From Nannocystis sp. RBIL2 (GTDB lineage: Bacteria; Myxococcota_A; Polyangia; Nannocystales; Nannocystaceae): a DNA stretch of 64,000 nt. Both the position numbers and the translations under genes were made by a program. Below are positions 24,553 through 33,145 of this stretch, piece after piece (the stretch's first letter is position 1; every line of letters begins with the position of its first letter). The notes under the pieces were generated by a model. That model made no database searches. It was not told where the DNA came from and saw nothing but the letters and a program-made list of their open reading frames with translations. Where the stretch lies: assembly GCF_026626745.1 (NCBI RefSeq), contig NZ_JAPNJW010000001.1, positions 186,001 to 250,000 of the forward strand, given 5' to 3'.

Positions 24553-25341
24553 ATGCGCAGCCTCGTCGGCGTCTTGCACCTCCCGCCGCTCCCCGGCAGC
24601 CCGCGCAGCAGCGAGCCCGTCGCCGCGATCGCCCGCGCAGTCGCCCGCGATGCCCGGGCCCTCGCCGCGGCCGGCTTCGATCTCGCCGTCGTCGAGAACT
24701 TCGGCGACGTCCCCTTCTTCAAGGGACATGTCCCTTCGGTCACCATCGCCGGCATCACCGCTTGCGCCCTCGCGGTGCGCGACGCCTGCCCCGACCTCGC
24801 GCTCGGCATCAACGTCCTGCGCAACGACGGCCTCGCCGCGGTCGCTATCGCCGTCGTCGTCGGGGCCGCCAGCGTGCGGATCAACGTCCTCTCCGGCGCG
24901 CGCGTCACCGACCAGGGCGTCGTCGAGGGTCAGGCCGCCGACGTCCTCCGCTTGCGCCGCGAGCTCGGGCGGCCCGACCTCCAGATCTGGGCCGACGTCG
25001 CGGTCAAGCACTCCGCCCCGCTGGCCGCCCGCGACCTCGCCGACGAGACCCGCGACCTCGTCCAGCGCAGCCTCGCCGACGCCGTCCTCGTCACCGGCAG
25101 CGGCACCGGCGAGGCCGTCGATCCCGACCACCTCCGCCGCGTACGGGCGGCCGCCGGCGGCGTCCCGCTCTACGTCGCCAGCGGCGCCACCGAGGCCGCC
25201 CTGCCCGTCCTCGCCGGCCTGTGCGACGGCGTCATCGTCGGCAGCGCCTTGCGAGCCGACGGCCGCGCCGGCGGCCCCGTCGACCCCGAGCGCGCCCGTC
25301 GCTTCGCCGACGCCTGGCGGGCCGCCAGCGCCGGCGCCTGA
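24553..25341 (+). CDS. BtpA-family TIM-barrel protein
   Basis: A 262-residue protein of the BtpA family: VGVLHLPPLPGSPRSS at the N-terminus, VVENFGDVPFF near residue 52, GINVLRNDGLAAV, and a C-terminal VASGATEAALPVLAGLCDGV (phosphate-binding-like loop). In cyanobacteria BtpA affects photosystem I; non-photosynthetic members are of unknown function and may bind a phosphorylated metabolite. A 14-bp repeat core (24727, 24741) encodes FKGHVPSV beside the conserved N-terminal loop. ATG at 24553. Confidence 0.75.
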   Translation: MRSLVGVLHLPPLPGSPRSSEPVAAIARAVARDARALAAAGFDLAVVENFGDVPFFKGHVPSVTIAGITACALAVRDACPDLALGINVLRNDGLAAVAIAVVVGAASVRINVLSGARVTDQGVVEGQAADVLRLRRELGRPDLQIWADVAVKHSAPLAARDLADETRDLVQRSLADAVLVTGSGTGEAVDPDHLRRVRAAAGGVPLYVASGATEAALPVLAGLCDGVIVGSALRADGRAGGPVDPERARRFADAWRAASAGA

Positions 25342-25377
25342 GCCTCCGCAGCCCCTCACTGGCGGGCGCGAACGCGA

Positions 25378-25451
25378 CGCGCCCACCAGGATTCGAACCT
25401 GGGACCCTCGGCTTAGAAGGCCGATGCTCTATCCAACTGAGCTATGGGCGC
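25378..25451 (-). tRNA. tRNA-Arg (anticodon TCT)
   Basis: A 74-nt cloverleaf on the minus strand. The acceptor stem GCGCCCA/TGGGCGC, D-arm (AGCTCAGTTGGATAGAGC), anticodon loop CTTCTAA with TCT, and T-arm GGTTCGAATCC are all present. CCA is not encoded. Confidence 0.95.
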
Positions 25452-25503
25452 AGGGCCTCGGAAGGCCGTGGAACAGGCCGCGGACGGCCGTGAAACAAAA
25501 AAG

Positions 25504-25577
25504 TCGGGGCGAGAGGATTCGAACCTCCGGCATCCTGCTCCCAAAGCAGGCGCGCTACCAGACTGCGCTACGCCCCG
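25504..25577 (-). tRNA. tRNA-Pro (anticodon TGG)
   Basis: A 74-nt minus-strand cloverleaf: acceptor stem CGGGGCG/CGCCCCG, D-arm GCGCAGTCTGGTAGCGC, anticodon loop TTTGGGA with TGG, T-loop GGTTCGAATCC, discriminator A. It lies 52 bp upstream of tRNA-Arg and both are probably one transcript. CCA is not encoded. Confidence 0.95.
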
Positions 25578-25941
25578 AGCGGCCCCGGACCATACACGAC
25601 CCCTGGGCCGCGATCCAGCGCCACGACACCCTCTCCGCCGCTCGCCCGCCGGCCTCTGCGTCCCGTCCTCCGCGCCCCATCTCCCCGCCAGGACCGGCTC
25701 ACACGACCCCCTACCGGCCTCTGCGCGCCATCTTCAGCACCCGTCGCCCCGCCCTCGCGCTCAGGACCGTGCCCACGCGGCCGCGATCCGCCCGCCTTGC
25801 GCCCGTCCTCCGTTCGTCGCCTCTCGACCCTCGCGCTCCGCACCGCCATCCGCCTCGGACCGCACGCTGCGTCGGCCGGGCCTGCCCCGCGACTTCCTTG
25901 CGGCCTCGCAAGATCCACCGACTCGCGGACTCGCCGCCCGC
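25578..25941. other. 364-bp region without a recognisable gene
   Basis: GC-rich sequence between tRNA-Pro and the end of rdgB. I see no protein-like frame, no RNA gene and no 14-bp array. It should hold the promoter of the two tRNA genes. Confidence 0.4.
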
Positions 25942-26595
25942 TCAGCCGTGCAGCACCGCTGGTAGCGCCGCCAGCAGCTCCGCCGTCGCCCGGCCGCGGT
26001 GGGACAGCGCGTTCTTCTCTGCCGGCGCCAGCTCGGCGGACGAGCGGGCGCTGCCGGTCGGCCAGAAGTACGGGTCGTAGCCGAACCCGCCCGAGCCTCG
26101 CGGCGTCGTCCGCACCTCCCCGTCCCAGCGGCCCGTGAACAGCCGCACCACCGCCTCCGCGCCTGCGATCGGCTCGCCGTCGACTCGCGTCAGCGCCAGC
26201 ACGCACAGGTAATGCGCCGGCGAGCGCTCGAGCCCGCGGGCGCCCAGCTCGGCCACCAGGCGGGCGTTGTTGGCCGCGTCGTCCGCCTGCGGCCCCGCGA
26301 AGTACGCCGAATCGACCCCAGGCGCCCCGTCCAGCGCCACCACGCAGATCCCCGAGTCGTCCGCCAGCACCAGAGTCGACCCCGGCTCGCCGCGGCCTCG
26401 CAGCCAGCCTGCGATCCCCAGCGCCTTGAGGCGCGCGTGCGCCTCGAAGCTGCCCTGGTCCTCCGGGATCTCCGGCGCCGGCCCGAGCGAGCGCGCCGAG
26501 CAGACCGTCAGCGGCAGCCCGGCCGCGCGCACCATCGCCGCCAGCTCCGTCACCTTGTGCGGGTTGCCGGTCGCCAGCACTAGCCTTCGGGACAT
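25942..26595 (-). CDS. rdgB: Non-canonical purine NTP pyrophosphatase RdgB/HAM1
   Basis: A 217-residue protein. Motifs: ATGNPHKVTELAAM (T/SGNxxKxxE), LADDSGICVVALDGAPGVDSAYFAG, GFGYDPYFWP and SHRGRA. It hydrolyses dITP/XTP to the monophosphate and so keeps deaminated purines out of nucleic acids. The ATG at 26595 lies within a CATGTCC repeat core; an in-frame ATG 24 bp upstream is an alternative. It follows rph on the same strand, an operon pair found in many bacteria. Confidence 0.93.
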   Translation of the reverse strand: MSRRLVLATGNPHKVTELAAMVRAAGLPLTVCSARSLGPAPEIPEDQGSFEAHARLKALGIAGWLRGRGEPGSTLVLADDSGICVVALDGAPGVDSAYFAGPQADDAANNARLVAELGARGLERSPAHYLCVLALTRVDGEPIAGAEAVVRLFTGRWDGEVRTTPRGSGGFGYDPYFWPTGSARSSAELAPAEKNALSHRGRATAELLAALPAVLHG

Positions 26596-26612
26596 GTCCG
26601 AACCGTCCTGCG
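26593..26612. repeat. 14-bp repeat pair at the rdgB start
   Basis: Cores at 26593 (CATG, which contains the rdgB start codon on the minus strand) and 26607 (CCTG). Confidence 0.55.
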
Positions 26613-26627
26613 CGATCATCTACGAAC

Positions 26628-27374
26628 TCACAATCCTGCCTGTTCAGCCACCTTCGCCAGCGCCGCCCGCTGACCGGCGAACAGCGACGCGATGCCCGAC
26701 TCGGCCAGGTCGAGCATGCGCGACAGCGTCGGCCGGTCGAAGCCGCCGCGCTCCCCCGTGCCCTGGACCTCCACCAGCCCGCCGCGCTCCAGCATCACCA
26801 CGTTGCAGTCGACCACCGCCTGGCTGTCCTCCACGTAAGCCAGGTCGAGCATCGGCACCTCCGCGCCGGCCGCCGGCAGCGGGCACACGCCGACCGAGAC
26901 CGCCGCCACCAGCGCGCGCACCGGGTCGGCGGTCAGCACTCCCTCGCGCTGCAGCGCCCGGACGGCCAGCGCCAGCGCCACCATCCCGCCGGTGATCGCC
27001 GCGGTGCGCGTCCCGCCGTCGGCCTCGATCACGTCGCAGTCGACCGTCAGCGCCACCGGGCCTTGCGGACCGACCAGCTTCTCGAGGTCGATCGCCGCCC
27101 GCAGCGAGCGGCCGATGAGCCGCTGGATCTCCTTCGCCCGGCCGTCCGGCTCGCGGCGCCCGCGGGGCCGCACCGCGCCGGGCAGCATCGCGTACTCGGC
27201 CGTCACCCAGCCGCCCTGGGTCAGCCAGCCCGGCGGCTTGGCCTCGCGGCTGGCGGTGCAGATCACCCGCGTCCGGCCGGTCGCCACCAGCACCGAGCCG
27301 AGGGCCGAGCCGATGAAGCCGGGCTCGAGGGAGAAGGGTCGCAACTGATCGAGAGCACGGCCGTCGTGGCGCAT
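26628..27374 (-). CDS. rph: Ribonuclease PH
   Basis: A 248-residue RNase PH: MRHDGRALDQLRPFSLEPGF at the start, GSVLVATGRTRVICTAS, GWVTAEYAMLPGAV, RPRGRREPDGRAKEIQRLIGRSLRA split across the family's Arg-rich loop, and DCDVIEADGGTRTAAITGG, the phosphate/active-site block. It trims tRNA 3' ends phosphorolytically. Length and motif order are normal. It is upstream of rdgB in a two-gene operon and near two tRNA genes. Confidence 0.95.
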   Translation of the reverse strand: MRHDGRALDQLRPFSLEPGFIGSALGSVLVATGRTRVICTASREAKPPGWLTQGGWVTAEYAMLPGAVRPRGRREPDGRAKEIQRLIGRSLRAAIDLEKLVGPQGPVALTVDCDVIEADGGTRTAAITGGMVALALAVRALQREGVLTADPVRALVAAVSVGVCPLPAAGAEVPMLDLAYVEDSQAVVDCNVVMLERGGLVEVQGTGERGGFDRPTLSRMLDLAESGIASLFAGQRAALAKVAEQAGL

Positions 27375-27574
27375 GCCTCACCCTAGCAAAACCGAGCCGA
27401 GCTTCGCTGTGCAGTCGTCGACGCGGTCACCGGTCGCGACGCGAGCGAGCGAGGGCAAGACACCGGCCCTCGTCGTGGCGGGTGACTCGCCGCGAACGAC
27501 GGCAAAGCCCCGCGGATGACTCGCGCGCAAGTCGCGAACGAGGGCAAAGACCAGGACGCCCGGCGAACGAAGCA

Positions 27575-27614
27575 CCTTAAAAAACAAGGCGAGGTGCCAT
27601 CGTGGCGCCTCGCC
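27575..27614 (-). terminator. Rho-independent terminator of the small lipoprotein gene
   Basis: On the minus strand an 11-bp stem (GGCGAGGCGCC with GGCACCTCGCC, five-base loop) is followed by TTGTTTTTT. It lies about 33 bp past the stop codon at 27647. Confidence 0.85.
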
Positions 27615-27646
27615 GTGTCTTGCTTGGTGGCTGAGAAGAGGACCGC

Positions 27647-27910
27647 TTACTTGCCGGCCTCGGGGGCGGGCGGCGGGGCCGCGGCGCCACCGGGGGCGGG
27701 GGCGGCCGGATCGGCCGGCTTGGCGTCCTCGGGCTTCACCTCGGGCTTCGCCTCGACCGGCTTGGGGGTCTCGACCGTCTTGGTGACCTCGGTCTTGGTC
27801 TCGACCTTCTTCTCTTCCTTCTTCTCTTCCTTCTTGGCGTCCCCGCCGCAAGCCGGGAGGGACAGGGACATCGCGGCGAGGGCCGCAAGGACGATCTTGG
27901 TGTGCTTCAT
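27647..27910 (-). CDS. Small charged lipoprotein
   Basis: An 87-residue lipoprotein: MKHTKIVLAALAAMSLSLPAC (lipobox LPAC). The mature part is low complexity: a Lys/Glu run (KKEEKKEEKKVETKTEV), then Pro/Glu/Lys repeats and a Pro/Ala/Gly-rich end. It is too short and simple to fold on its own and may act as a spacer or envelope linker. AGGAGA precedes the ATG at a good distance, and a strong terminator follows, so it is a single-gene unit. The function is unknown. Confidence 0.8.
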   Translation of the reverse strand: MKHTKIVLAALAAMSLSLPACGGDAKKEEKKEEKKVETKTEVTKTVETPKPVEAKPEVKPEDAKPADPAAPAPGGAAAPPPAPEAGK

Positions 27911-28193
27911 GACGGGTTCTCCTACGTGCCTTGATCGTGGGTCGATCGAGTCGTGAACGGCACTGTAGTCCGAACGCCGCCAATTCGGCAACGATCGAGA
28001 GAAAACCGCGGCGCCTGCTGCGCAAGCGGGCGAACACCCGCTATATAGAAGGATCCGGGGCGATCTCTGCGGATCGCCGCGAAGCGGCCGGCAGATGGCA
28101 GATGACGGCGAATACACAATTCGTCCGGGTCGTGGGGAAGCTCAATCTGGACCGCGCTCGGGCGGTCGCTGTCGCCTTTTATCCTCCCGGCCC

Positions 28194-30266
28194 ATGGAAA
28201 ACGCGCGCGATCCCTCGGTAGCAGCCATCTTTCAGCCTGACGGGGGTCCGCCGCGGGCTCTGCTCGTCGCCGGTTGTTGCGGCAACGTCGGCTTCGGCAA
28301 GCTCGGGCAGCTCGCGCGCATCCTCGCCCGCCACGGCGTCCCCGTGATCGCGCTCGACCTGTCGCCTGCCGTCGACCAGGTCGCCGCCAAGCTCGCCGAG
28401 CAGTTCGCCCCGCGCGTCTCGCCGGCCGAGATCGAGGCCATCACGAAGGCCATCATCCCGATCCGGGGCGGCATCGCCGACATCCCGGCCGAGCTCAAGA
28501 TCGGCCTCGTGTTCGAGGCCGTCCCCGAGAGCCTCGCCATCAAGAAGCCGCTCTACGCCGCCATCCGGGCCCGCGACCCCGAGGCCCTGATCTTCTCGGC
28601 CACCAGCGGCTTCACCACCCGGCACCTCTTCGACGACCTCCCCGGCGCCGACCGCTGCGGCGTCCTCCACCCCTTCTTCCCCCACCTCACCAACAAGCTG
28701 TGGGAGCTGCCCGAGCAGGGCGCGGTCACCGGCGCCGCCACGCTCAAGCAGATCAAGGCCTTCCTGGGCCGCGCCGGCATGACCCTGATCTCCGTCGGCG
28801 ACGTGCCCAGCTTCGCCGCCGACCGCCTGTTCTGCGGGATGATGCTCGAGGCCGTGCGGATCCACGAGAGCACCGGCCTCAGCCCCGCGCAGATCGACGA
28901 CGCCTGCAAGCAGCTGCTGGGCACCTCCCCCTTCTTCGTCCACAACCTCATCCGCGGCGCCAACGGCCTGTCGGCCCACTGCATGGAGCTCATGCGCGAG
29001 GAGGTCGACAGCAGCCTCTACGCCATCCCCGACGCCTGGAGGCCGTACATCGCCGACCCCGGCAAGCAGTGGCCCTACGAGCGCGGCCAGAAGTGCCCGC
29101 CTGAGGGCGTCGCGGTCGTCCGCGCGCGCATGTACGGCATGTTGTTCGCCCTCACCGCGCGCATGCTCGCCCACAAGATCGTCACCGCCGACGCCCTCAA
29201 CTACCTGGCCGAAAAAGCCCTCGCCTTCCGCGACGGCCCGCCGGCGCTGATCGCCGCCATGGGCCTCGAGCAGGCCGCCGCCCTGACCCGCGCCTTCCTC
29301 GTCGAGCAGCAGATCACCCGCGCCGACGAGGTCGCCCCGCTGGACGTGTTCTCGCGGACAGGTCTCGGCGAACATGTCGGATGGGACAGCATCTACGTCG
29401 GCCGCAGCGTCAGCGGCGGCGTCGGCCTGATCTCGCTCAAGCGCTCGACCCTCGGCCACACCTTGCTCGCCGAGTTCGGGCGGGCCGTCGACGCCCTGCA
29501 GGCCGACCCCGCGGTCGAGGCGATCGTCGTCGCCCCTGACGGCCTCTACAACCGCGACTTCGGCCACGGCGCCGACATCGGCGCGTTCGTCCCGGTCCTC
29601 GGCAAGCGGGACGCCGCGCTCGCCCTGATCCAGGGCTGGAAGGCCGCCCTCGCCAAGCTGCGGGCCGGCAAGCCGACCGTCGCCGCGATCGTCGGCCGCG
29701 CCCTTGGCGGCGGCATGGAGCTGGCGAGCTCCTGCCACGCGCGGATCGCCGGCGAGGGCGCCGTCATCGCCCAGCCCGAGCCCACCGTCGGCGTGATCCC
29801 CGGCCTCGGCGGCTGCCACCTGCTCCACCGCAGCAGCGCCCCCGAGCACTACACCGCCCTCAACGAGCTGCTGCTGACCGGCAAGAGCATCCACGCCGCC
29901 CGCGCGCGCGAGCTCGGCCTCGTCAGCGCCGTCGTCCCGGTGCGCGACCTCCCGCGCGCCAGCGGCGAGCTCGCGCTCAGCCTGGCCCGAGGGACAGCTC
30001 CGCTCCCGCCCTTCCGCACCGGCCCCGCCGAGGTCGCGGTCGACCGCGCCGTCGATCCGCGCAACGAGCAGGGCGTCGTCCTCGACGCCGAGCTGCGCGA
30101 CCTCCTCGCCCGCACCATCGAGGACGCCAACGCCCTCGACGTCGCCGCCGGCGGCGCCCTCGAGGAGCAGCGCGCCGCCGACAGCCTGAACCAGTCGGCC
30201 GCCCGCGTCGGCGTCACCGCCATGAGCCGCGGCAAGCCCCCGGTGTTCGAGCACCCGCTCGCCTGA
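28194..30266 (+). CDS. 3-hydroxyacyl-CoA dehydrogenase / enoyl-CoA hydratase fusion
   Basis: A 690-residue two-domain protein. Residues about 20-400 are a 3-hydroxyacyl-CoA dehydrogenase: Rossmann-type start (LLVAGCCGNVGFGKLGQ), IFSATSGF, GVLHPFFP and the helical C-terminal part. Residues about 405-640 are a crotonase-fold hydratase: GRALGGGMELASSCHARIA and EPTVGVIPGLGG. The order is the reverse of FadB, which has hydratase first. It would carry out two consecutive beta-oxidation steps. The Rossmann glycine motif is unusual (GCCGNVG). A 14-bp repeat array codes for the interdomain linker. ATG at 28194. Confidence 0.82.
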   Translation: MENARDPSVAAIFQPDGGPPRALLVAGCCGNVGFGKLGQLARILARHGVPVIALDLSPAVDQVAAKLAEQFAPRVSPAEIEAITKAIIPIRGGIADIPAELKIGLVFEAVPESLAIKKPLYAAIRARDPEALIFSATSGFTTRHLFDDLPGADRCGVLHPFFPHLTNKLWELPEQGAVTGAATLKQIKAFLGRAGMTLISVGDVPSFAADRLFCGMMLEAVRIHESTGLSPAQIDDACKQLLGTSPFFVHNLIRGANGLSAHCMELMREEVDSSLYAIPDAWRPYIADPGKQWPYERGQKCPPEGVAVVRARMYGMLFALTARMLAHKIVTADALNYLAEKALAFRDGPPALIAAMGLEQAAALTRAFLVEQQITRADEVAPLDVFSRTGLGEHVGWDSIYVGRSVSGGVGLISLKRSTLGHTLLAEFGRAVDALQADPAVEAIVVAPDGLYNRDFGHGADIGAFVPVLGKRDAALALIQGWKAALAKLRAGKPTVAAIVGRALGGGMELASSCHARIAGEGAVIAQPEPTVGVIPGLGGCHLLHRSSAPEHYTALNELLLTGKSIHAARARELGLVSAVVPVRDLPRASGELALSLARGTAPLPPFRTGPAEVAVDRAVDPRNEQGVVLDAELRDLLARTIEDANALDVAAGGALEEQRAADSLNQSAARVGVTAMSRGKPPVFEHPLA
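29345..29392. repeat. 14-bp array at the domain boundary of the fusion enzyme
   Basis: Cores at 29345 (CGTG), 29359 (CAGG), 29373 (CATG) and 29387 (CAGC). It encodes VFSRTGLGEHVGWDS, the segment between the dehydrogenase and hydratase domains. Confidence 0.7.
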
Positions 30267-30432
30267 CCGCTCGCGGAGCGCTCGCCTCCGCATCCTCCGT
30301 TGCACATGCACCCGCCGCGAGCGCCCTTGCGCTCGCGGCGACGCTTCTACGACTCGCTCGCAGCGAAGCCTGTCACGCTCTGCACCGCACGAGCCTTTGC
30401 CCGGCAACGTGGACGACCGGGGCGCTCGCGCC

Positions 30433-30720
30433 GATGCGCCTGTAGCTCGCCTGCGCCGAGCTCCCCGCCGTGCATCTCCCATCACGTGAGCGCGGGCCGC
30501 CACGCAAGCGCGCCCTGCCTCGAGGCCACGCGGTGATGCACCTGCAGCTCGCAGGCGGAGCCCCCTGTCGTGCATCTGCGATCGCGTGAGCGCGGGCCAC
30601 CTCGCAAGTGCGGCCTCGCTCGAAACCTCGTAGCGATGCACCCGCATCTCCCAGGCGGCGTCCCGGGTCGTGCACCTGCAACCGCGACGAACCGTGACCG
30701 CGCCTGTCCGCGCGTGCACA
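30433..30720. repeat. About 101-bp imperfect tandem repeat upstream of the TonB receptor
   Basis: Units start with GATGCRCCTG at 30433 and GATGCACCTG at 30535, and with GATGCACCCG at 30635 (periods 102 and 100). Each carries CGTGCATCT and GTGAGCGCGGGCC-like segments. Earlier degenerate pieces may reach back to about 30300. The gap 30267-30876 has no other convincing gene. Confidence 0.75.
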
Positions 30721-30876
30721 TGCACGTCCGTCGCCGCAGAAACTCGAGCCCCACCGCTCGCCTGCGTCGCCCTCACACGCGCACCATCGGCCCGCGCGCC
30801 GGCGAGCGCCCGGGTCGGCCGCCTCTGCCTTCGCCTCGATCCGCCGCCAGGCGCCTCGCGTATCCTGGCCCGACGC

Positions 30877-32934
30877 GTGCGCCGACCGAGCGAGCCCCTG
30901 CTGCGCGCCTTTGCGCTCCTCGCCGTCCTGGCGGCCCCTGCGGGCGCGGCGGCGCATGATGTCCCCAAGGACAGGCGATACGCCACCGTCGTCGTCAGCG
31001 ATCGCAGCCCGCGGACGGCCTCGCAGCGGACCGTCGGACCGGCCGAGATCGCCGCCAGCCCGCGCCGGCGCAGCGCCGACGACCTCCTGCGGCTCGTCCC
31101 CGGCGTCCTCCTGATCCAGCACGGCGCCGAGGGCAAGGGCCAGCAGATGTTCATGCGCGGCTTCGACGCGGCCCACGGCGCCGACATCGAGGTCAAGGTC
31201 GCCGGCGTCGCCGTCAACGAGCTGTCCAACATCCACGGCCAGGGCTACGTCGACCTCGGCTTCGTCATCCCCGAGGTCGTCCGCCGCGTCACCGCCAACA
31301 AGGGCCCGTTCTTGCTCGACCAGGGCAACTTCGCCAACGCCGGCACGATCCGCTTCGACCTCGGCGTCGAGCCCGACGCCCGCGGCAGCCGGATCGGCTA
31401 CGAGTTCGGCAGCACCCTGCGTCACCGCGGCGTCTTCGTGCATGCCCCGAAGAACATGGCCAAAGAGACATTCTTCGCCGTCGAGGCCATGACCGACAAG
31501 GGCTTCGCCGCCGCCCGCGCCGCCCAGCGAGCCACCTTCCTCGGCCAGATCCGCCTGCTCGACAGCAAGACCCACGGCGCCCTCGACCTGACCGCCGGCG
31601 TCTACGCGGCCAAGTTCGACGCCCCCGGGGCAGTGCGCGCCGACGACGTCGCCGCCGGTCGCGTCGACTTCGCCGGCGTCTACCGCGACGACGGCGGCGG
31701 CCGATCCAACCGCCTCTTCACCGCCCTGCGCCATCAGCTCGATCTCGGCGCCGGCAAGCTCGAGCAGCGGCTGCACGGCCAGCTGCGCGCCCTCGACCTC
31801 GTCGAGGACTTCACCGGCTACCTCCTCGATCCGCTCGCCGGCGATCGTCGCAACCAGCGGCATCGCTTCGCCAGCCTCGGCTATCAGCTCGACTACCGGC
31901 GCCCGCTCCACCGCACCCTTGAGCTGCTGGCCGGCGGCGCCTGGCAGGGCGACGTCCTTCGCCAGCACGACGTCCGTGTCGACGTCCGTCACGAGGTCGT
32001 CAGCCGCAACTGGGACCTCGGCGCCGGCCAGCACCAGGCCCACGCGCGCGCCGGCCTGCGCTGGCGGCCCGTCGATCGCTTCGTCCTCGAGGCCGGCGCG
32101 CGACTCGACCTCGTCGCCTACAACGTCCGCGACCGCATCGACCTCGACCGGCGCGCGCGCAAGGTCCTCGCCCTGCCCTCGCCGCGGATCAACGCCAGCG
32201 TGCGCCTGGCCCCGTTCGCCACCCTCTTCCTCGCCTACGGCCGCGGCTTGCGGGCGCCCGAGGCCCGCGCCGTGCTCGGCGGCGCCGCGGTCCCCGAGGA
32301 CACCGCCCTGGATCGCTATCGCGGCGGCCCGGCGCGGATCGTCGCCTCCGACAGCGTCGAGGTCGGCACGCGGTTCCAGCACCGCGAGCTCGTCAGCGCC
32401 GGCCTGTCGCTGTTCGGCACGTGGATCGATCGCGAGCTCGTCTTCGATCACGTGTCCGCAGTCAACATCGAGCTCAACCGCACGCGCCGGCTCGGCGTCG
32501 ACTTCGACCTCGCGGTGTGGCCGCGGCGATGGTTGCAGCTGCGCCAGGACGTGAGCCTCGTGCAGGCGCGCTTCGTCGACTCCGGCGCCCCCGTCCCGCT
32601 CGCGCCGCCGTTCATGTCGGCGACCGGCCTCACCCTCGTCCACCCCTCGGGCTTCCGCGCCGGCGCTCGCTTCCTCGTCGTCGGCAGCCGCGCCCTCCCG
32701 CACGGCGCCCGCACCTCCGCCTACGCCCTCCTCGACCTCAGCCTCGGCTACCGCGTCGGTCCGCTGCAGCTCGACCTGCAGATCGACAACGTCACCAACG
32801 CCCACTGGAAAGAGGGCGAGTACCACTTCGCCTCGTGGTGGGATCGCAGCGAGCCGCGCAGCACGATCCCCACCCTGCACTTCCTCGCGGGCCCGCCGCT
32901 GACCGCCCGGATCGGCGCCACCCTGTGGCTGTGA
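30877..32934 (+). CDS. TonB-dependent outer-membrane receptor
   Basis: About 685 residues. A signal peptide (LLRAFALLAVLAAPAGAAA) precedes a plug domain (about 35-150) with DDLLRLVPGVLLIQHGAEG, QMFMRGFDAAHGADIEV, NIHGQGYVDLGFVIPEVV and TANKGPF. The rest is a barrel ending in the aromatic terminus ATLWL. This is the receptor family with an RGFDxxHGxD plug motif, whose ligand is generally unassigned; His-rich plug residues would fit a metal or metal chelate. It is followed by lipoprotein genes that may assist it. A three-unit 14-bp array (31441-31475) lies in the barrel. The GTG at 30877 is the best start but lacks a clear ribosome-binding site. Confidence 0.85.
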   Translation: MRRPSEPLLRAFALLAVLAAPAGAAAHDVPKDRRYATVVVSDRSPRTASQRTVGPAEIAASPRRRSADDLLRLVPGVLLIQHGAEGKGQQMFMRGFDAAHGADIEVKVAGVAVNELSNIHGQGYVDLGFVIPEVVRRVTANKGPFLLDQGNFANAGTIRFDLGVEPDARGSRIGYEFGSTLRHRGVFVHAPKNMAKETFFAVEAMTDKGFAAARAAQRATFLGQIRLLDSKTHGALDLTAGVYAAKFDAPGAVRADDVAAGRVDFAGVYRDDGGGRSNRLFTALRHQLDLGAGKLEQRLHGQLRALDLVEDFTGYLLDPLAGDRRNQRHRFASLGYQLDYRRPLHRTLELLAGGAWQGDVLRQHDVRVDVRHEVVSRNWDLGAGQHQAHARAGLRWRPVDRFVLEAGARLDLVAYNVRDRIDLDRRARKVLALPSPRINASVRLAPFATLFLAYGRGLRAPEARAVLGGAAVPEDTALDRYRGGPARIVASDSVEVGTRFQHRELVSAGLSLFGTWIDRELVFDHVSAVNIELNRTRRLGVDFDLAVWPRRWLQLRQDVSLVQARFVDSGAPVPLAPPFMSATGLTLVHPSGFRAGARFLVVGSRALPHGARTSAYALLDLSLGYRVGPLQLDLQIDNVTNAHWKEGEYHFASWWDRSEPRSTIPTLHFLAGPPLTARIGATLWL
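31441..31475. repeat. 14-bp array inside the TonB receptor gene
   Basis: Cores at 31441 (CATG), 31455 (CATG) and 31469 (CATT), encoding VHAPKNMAKETFF, probably a loop between two strands. Confidence 0.65.
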
Positions 32935-32947
32935 CGTCATGATTAAA

Positions 32948-33145
32948 CCTGTCCTCTCCGCCCTGTCCTCTCCGACCTGTCCCATCACACATGCCGACGC
33001 TGCGCGCCTCCGTGCAGATCGAGCGCCGCGATCGGCCTCGGGCAGCGGTCGCTCTTGCGCCGTGACTGCCATGAAGCGACCGAGCGCCGCAGCCACCCCG
33101 TCGATCCGACCTGTCCTCTCCGCCATGTCCTTTGCGACCTGTCTC
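32948..33145. repeat. 14-bp arrays before and inside the next lipoprotein's signal peptide
   Basis: Cores at 32948, 32962, 32976 (all CCTG) and 32990 (CATG), then at 33110 (CCTG), 33124 (CATG) and 33138 (CCTG). The second group encodes RPVLSAMSFATC of the lipoprotein signal peptide. Confidence 0.75.

Noticed and set aside
25578..25941. Possible small gene downstream of rdgB
   Set aside because: Open frames there are compositionally like antisense frames and have no motif.
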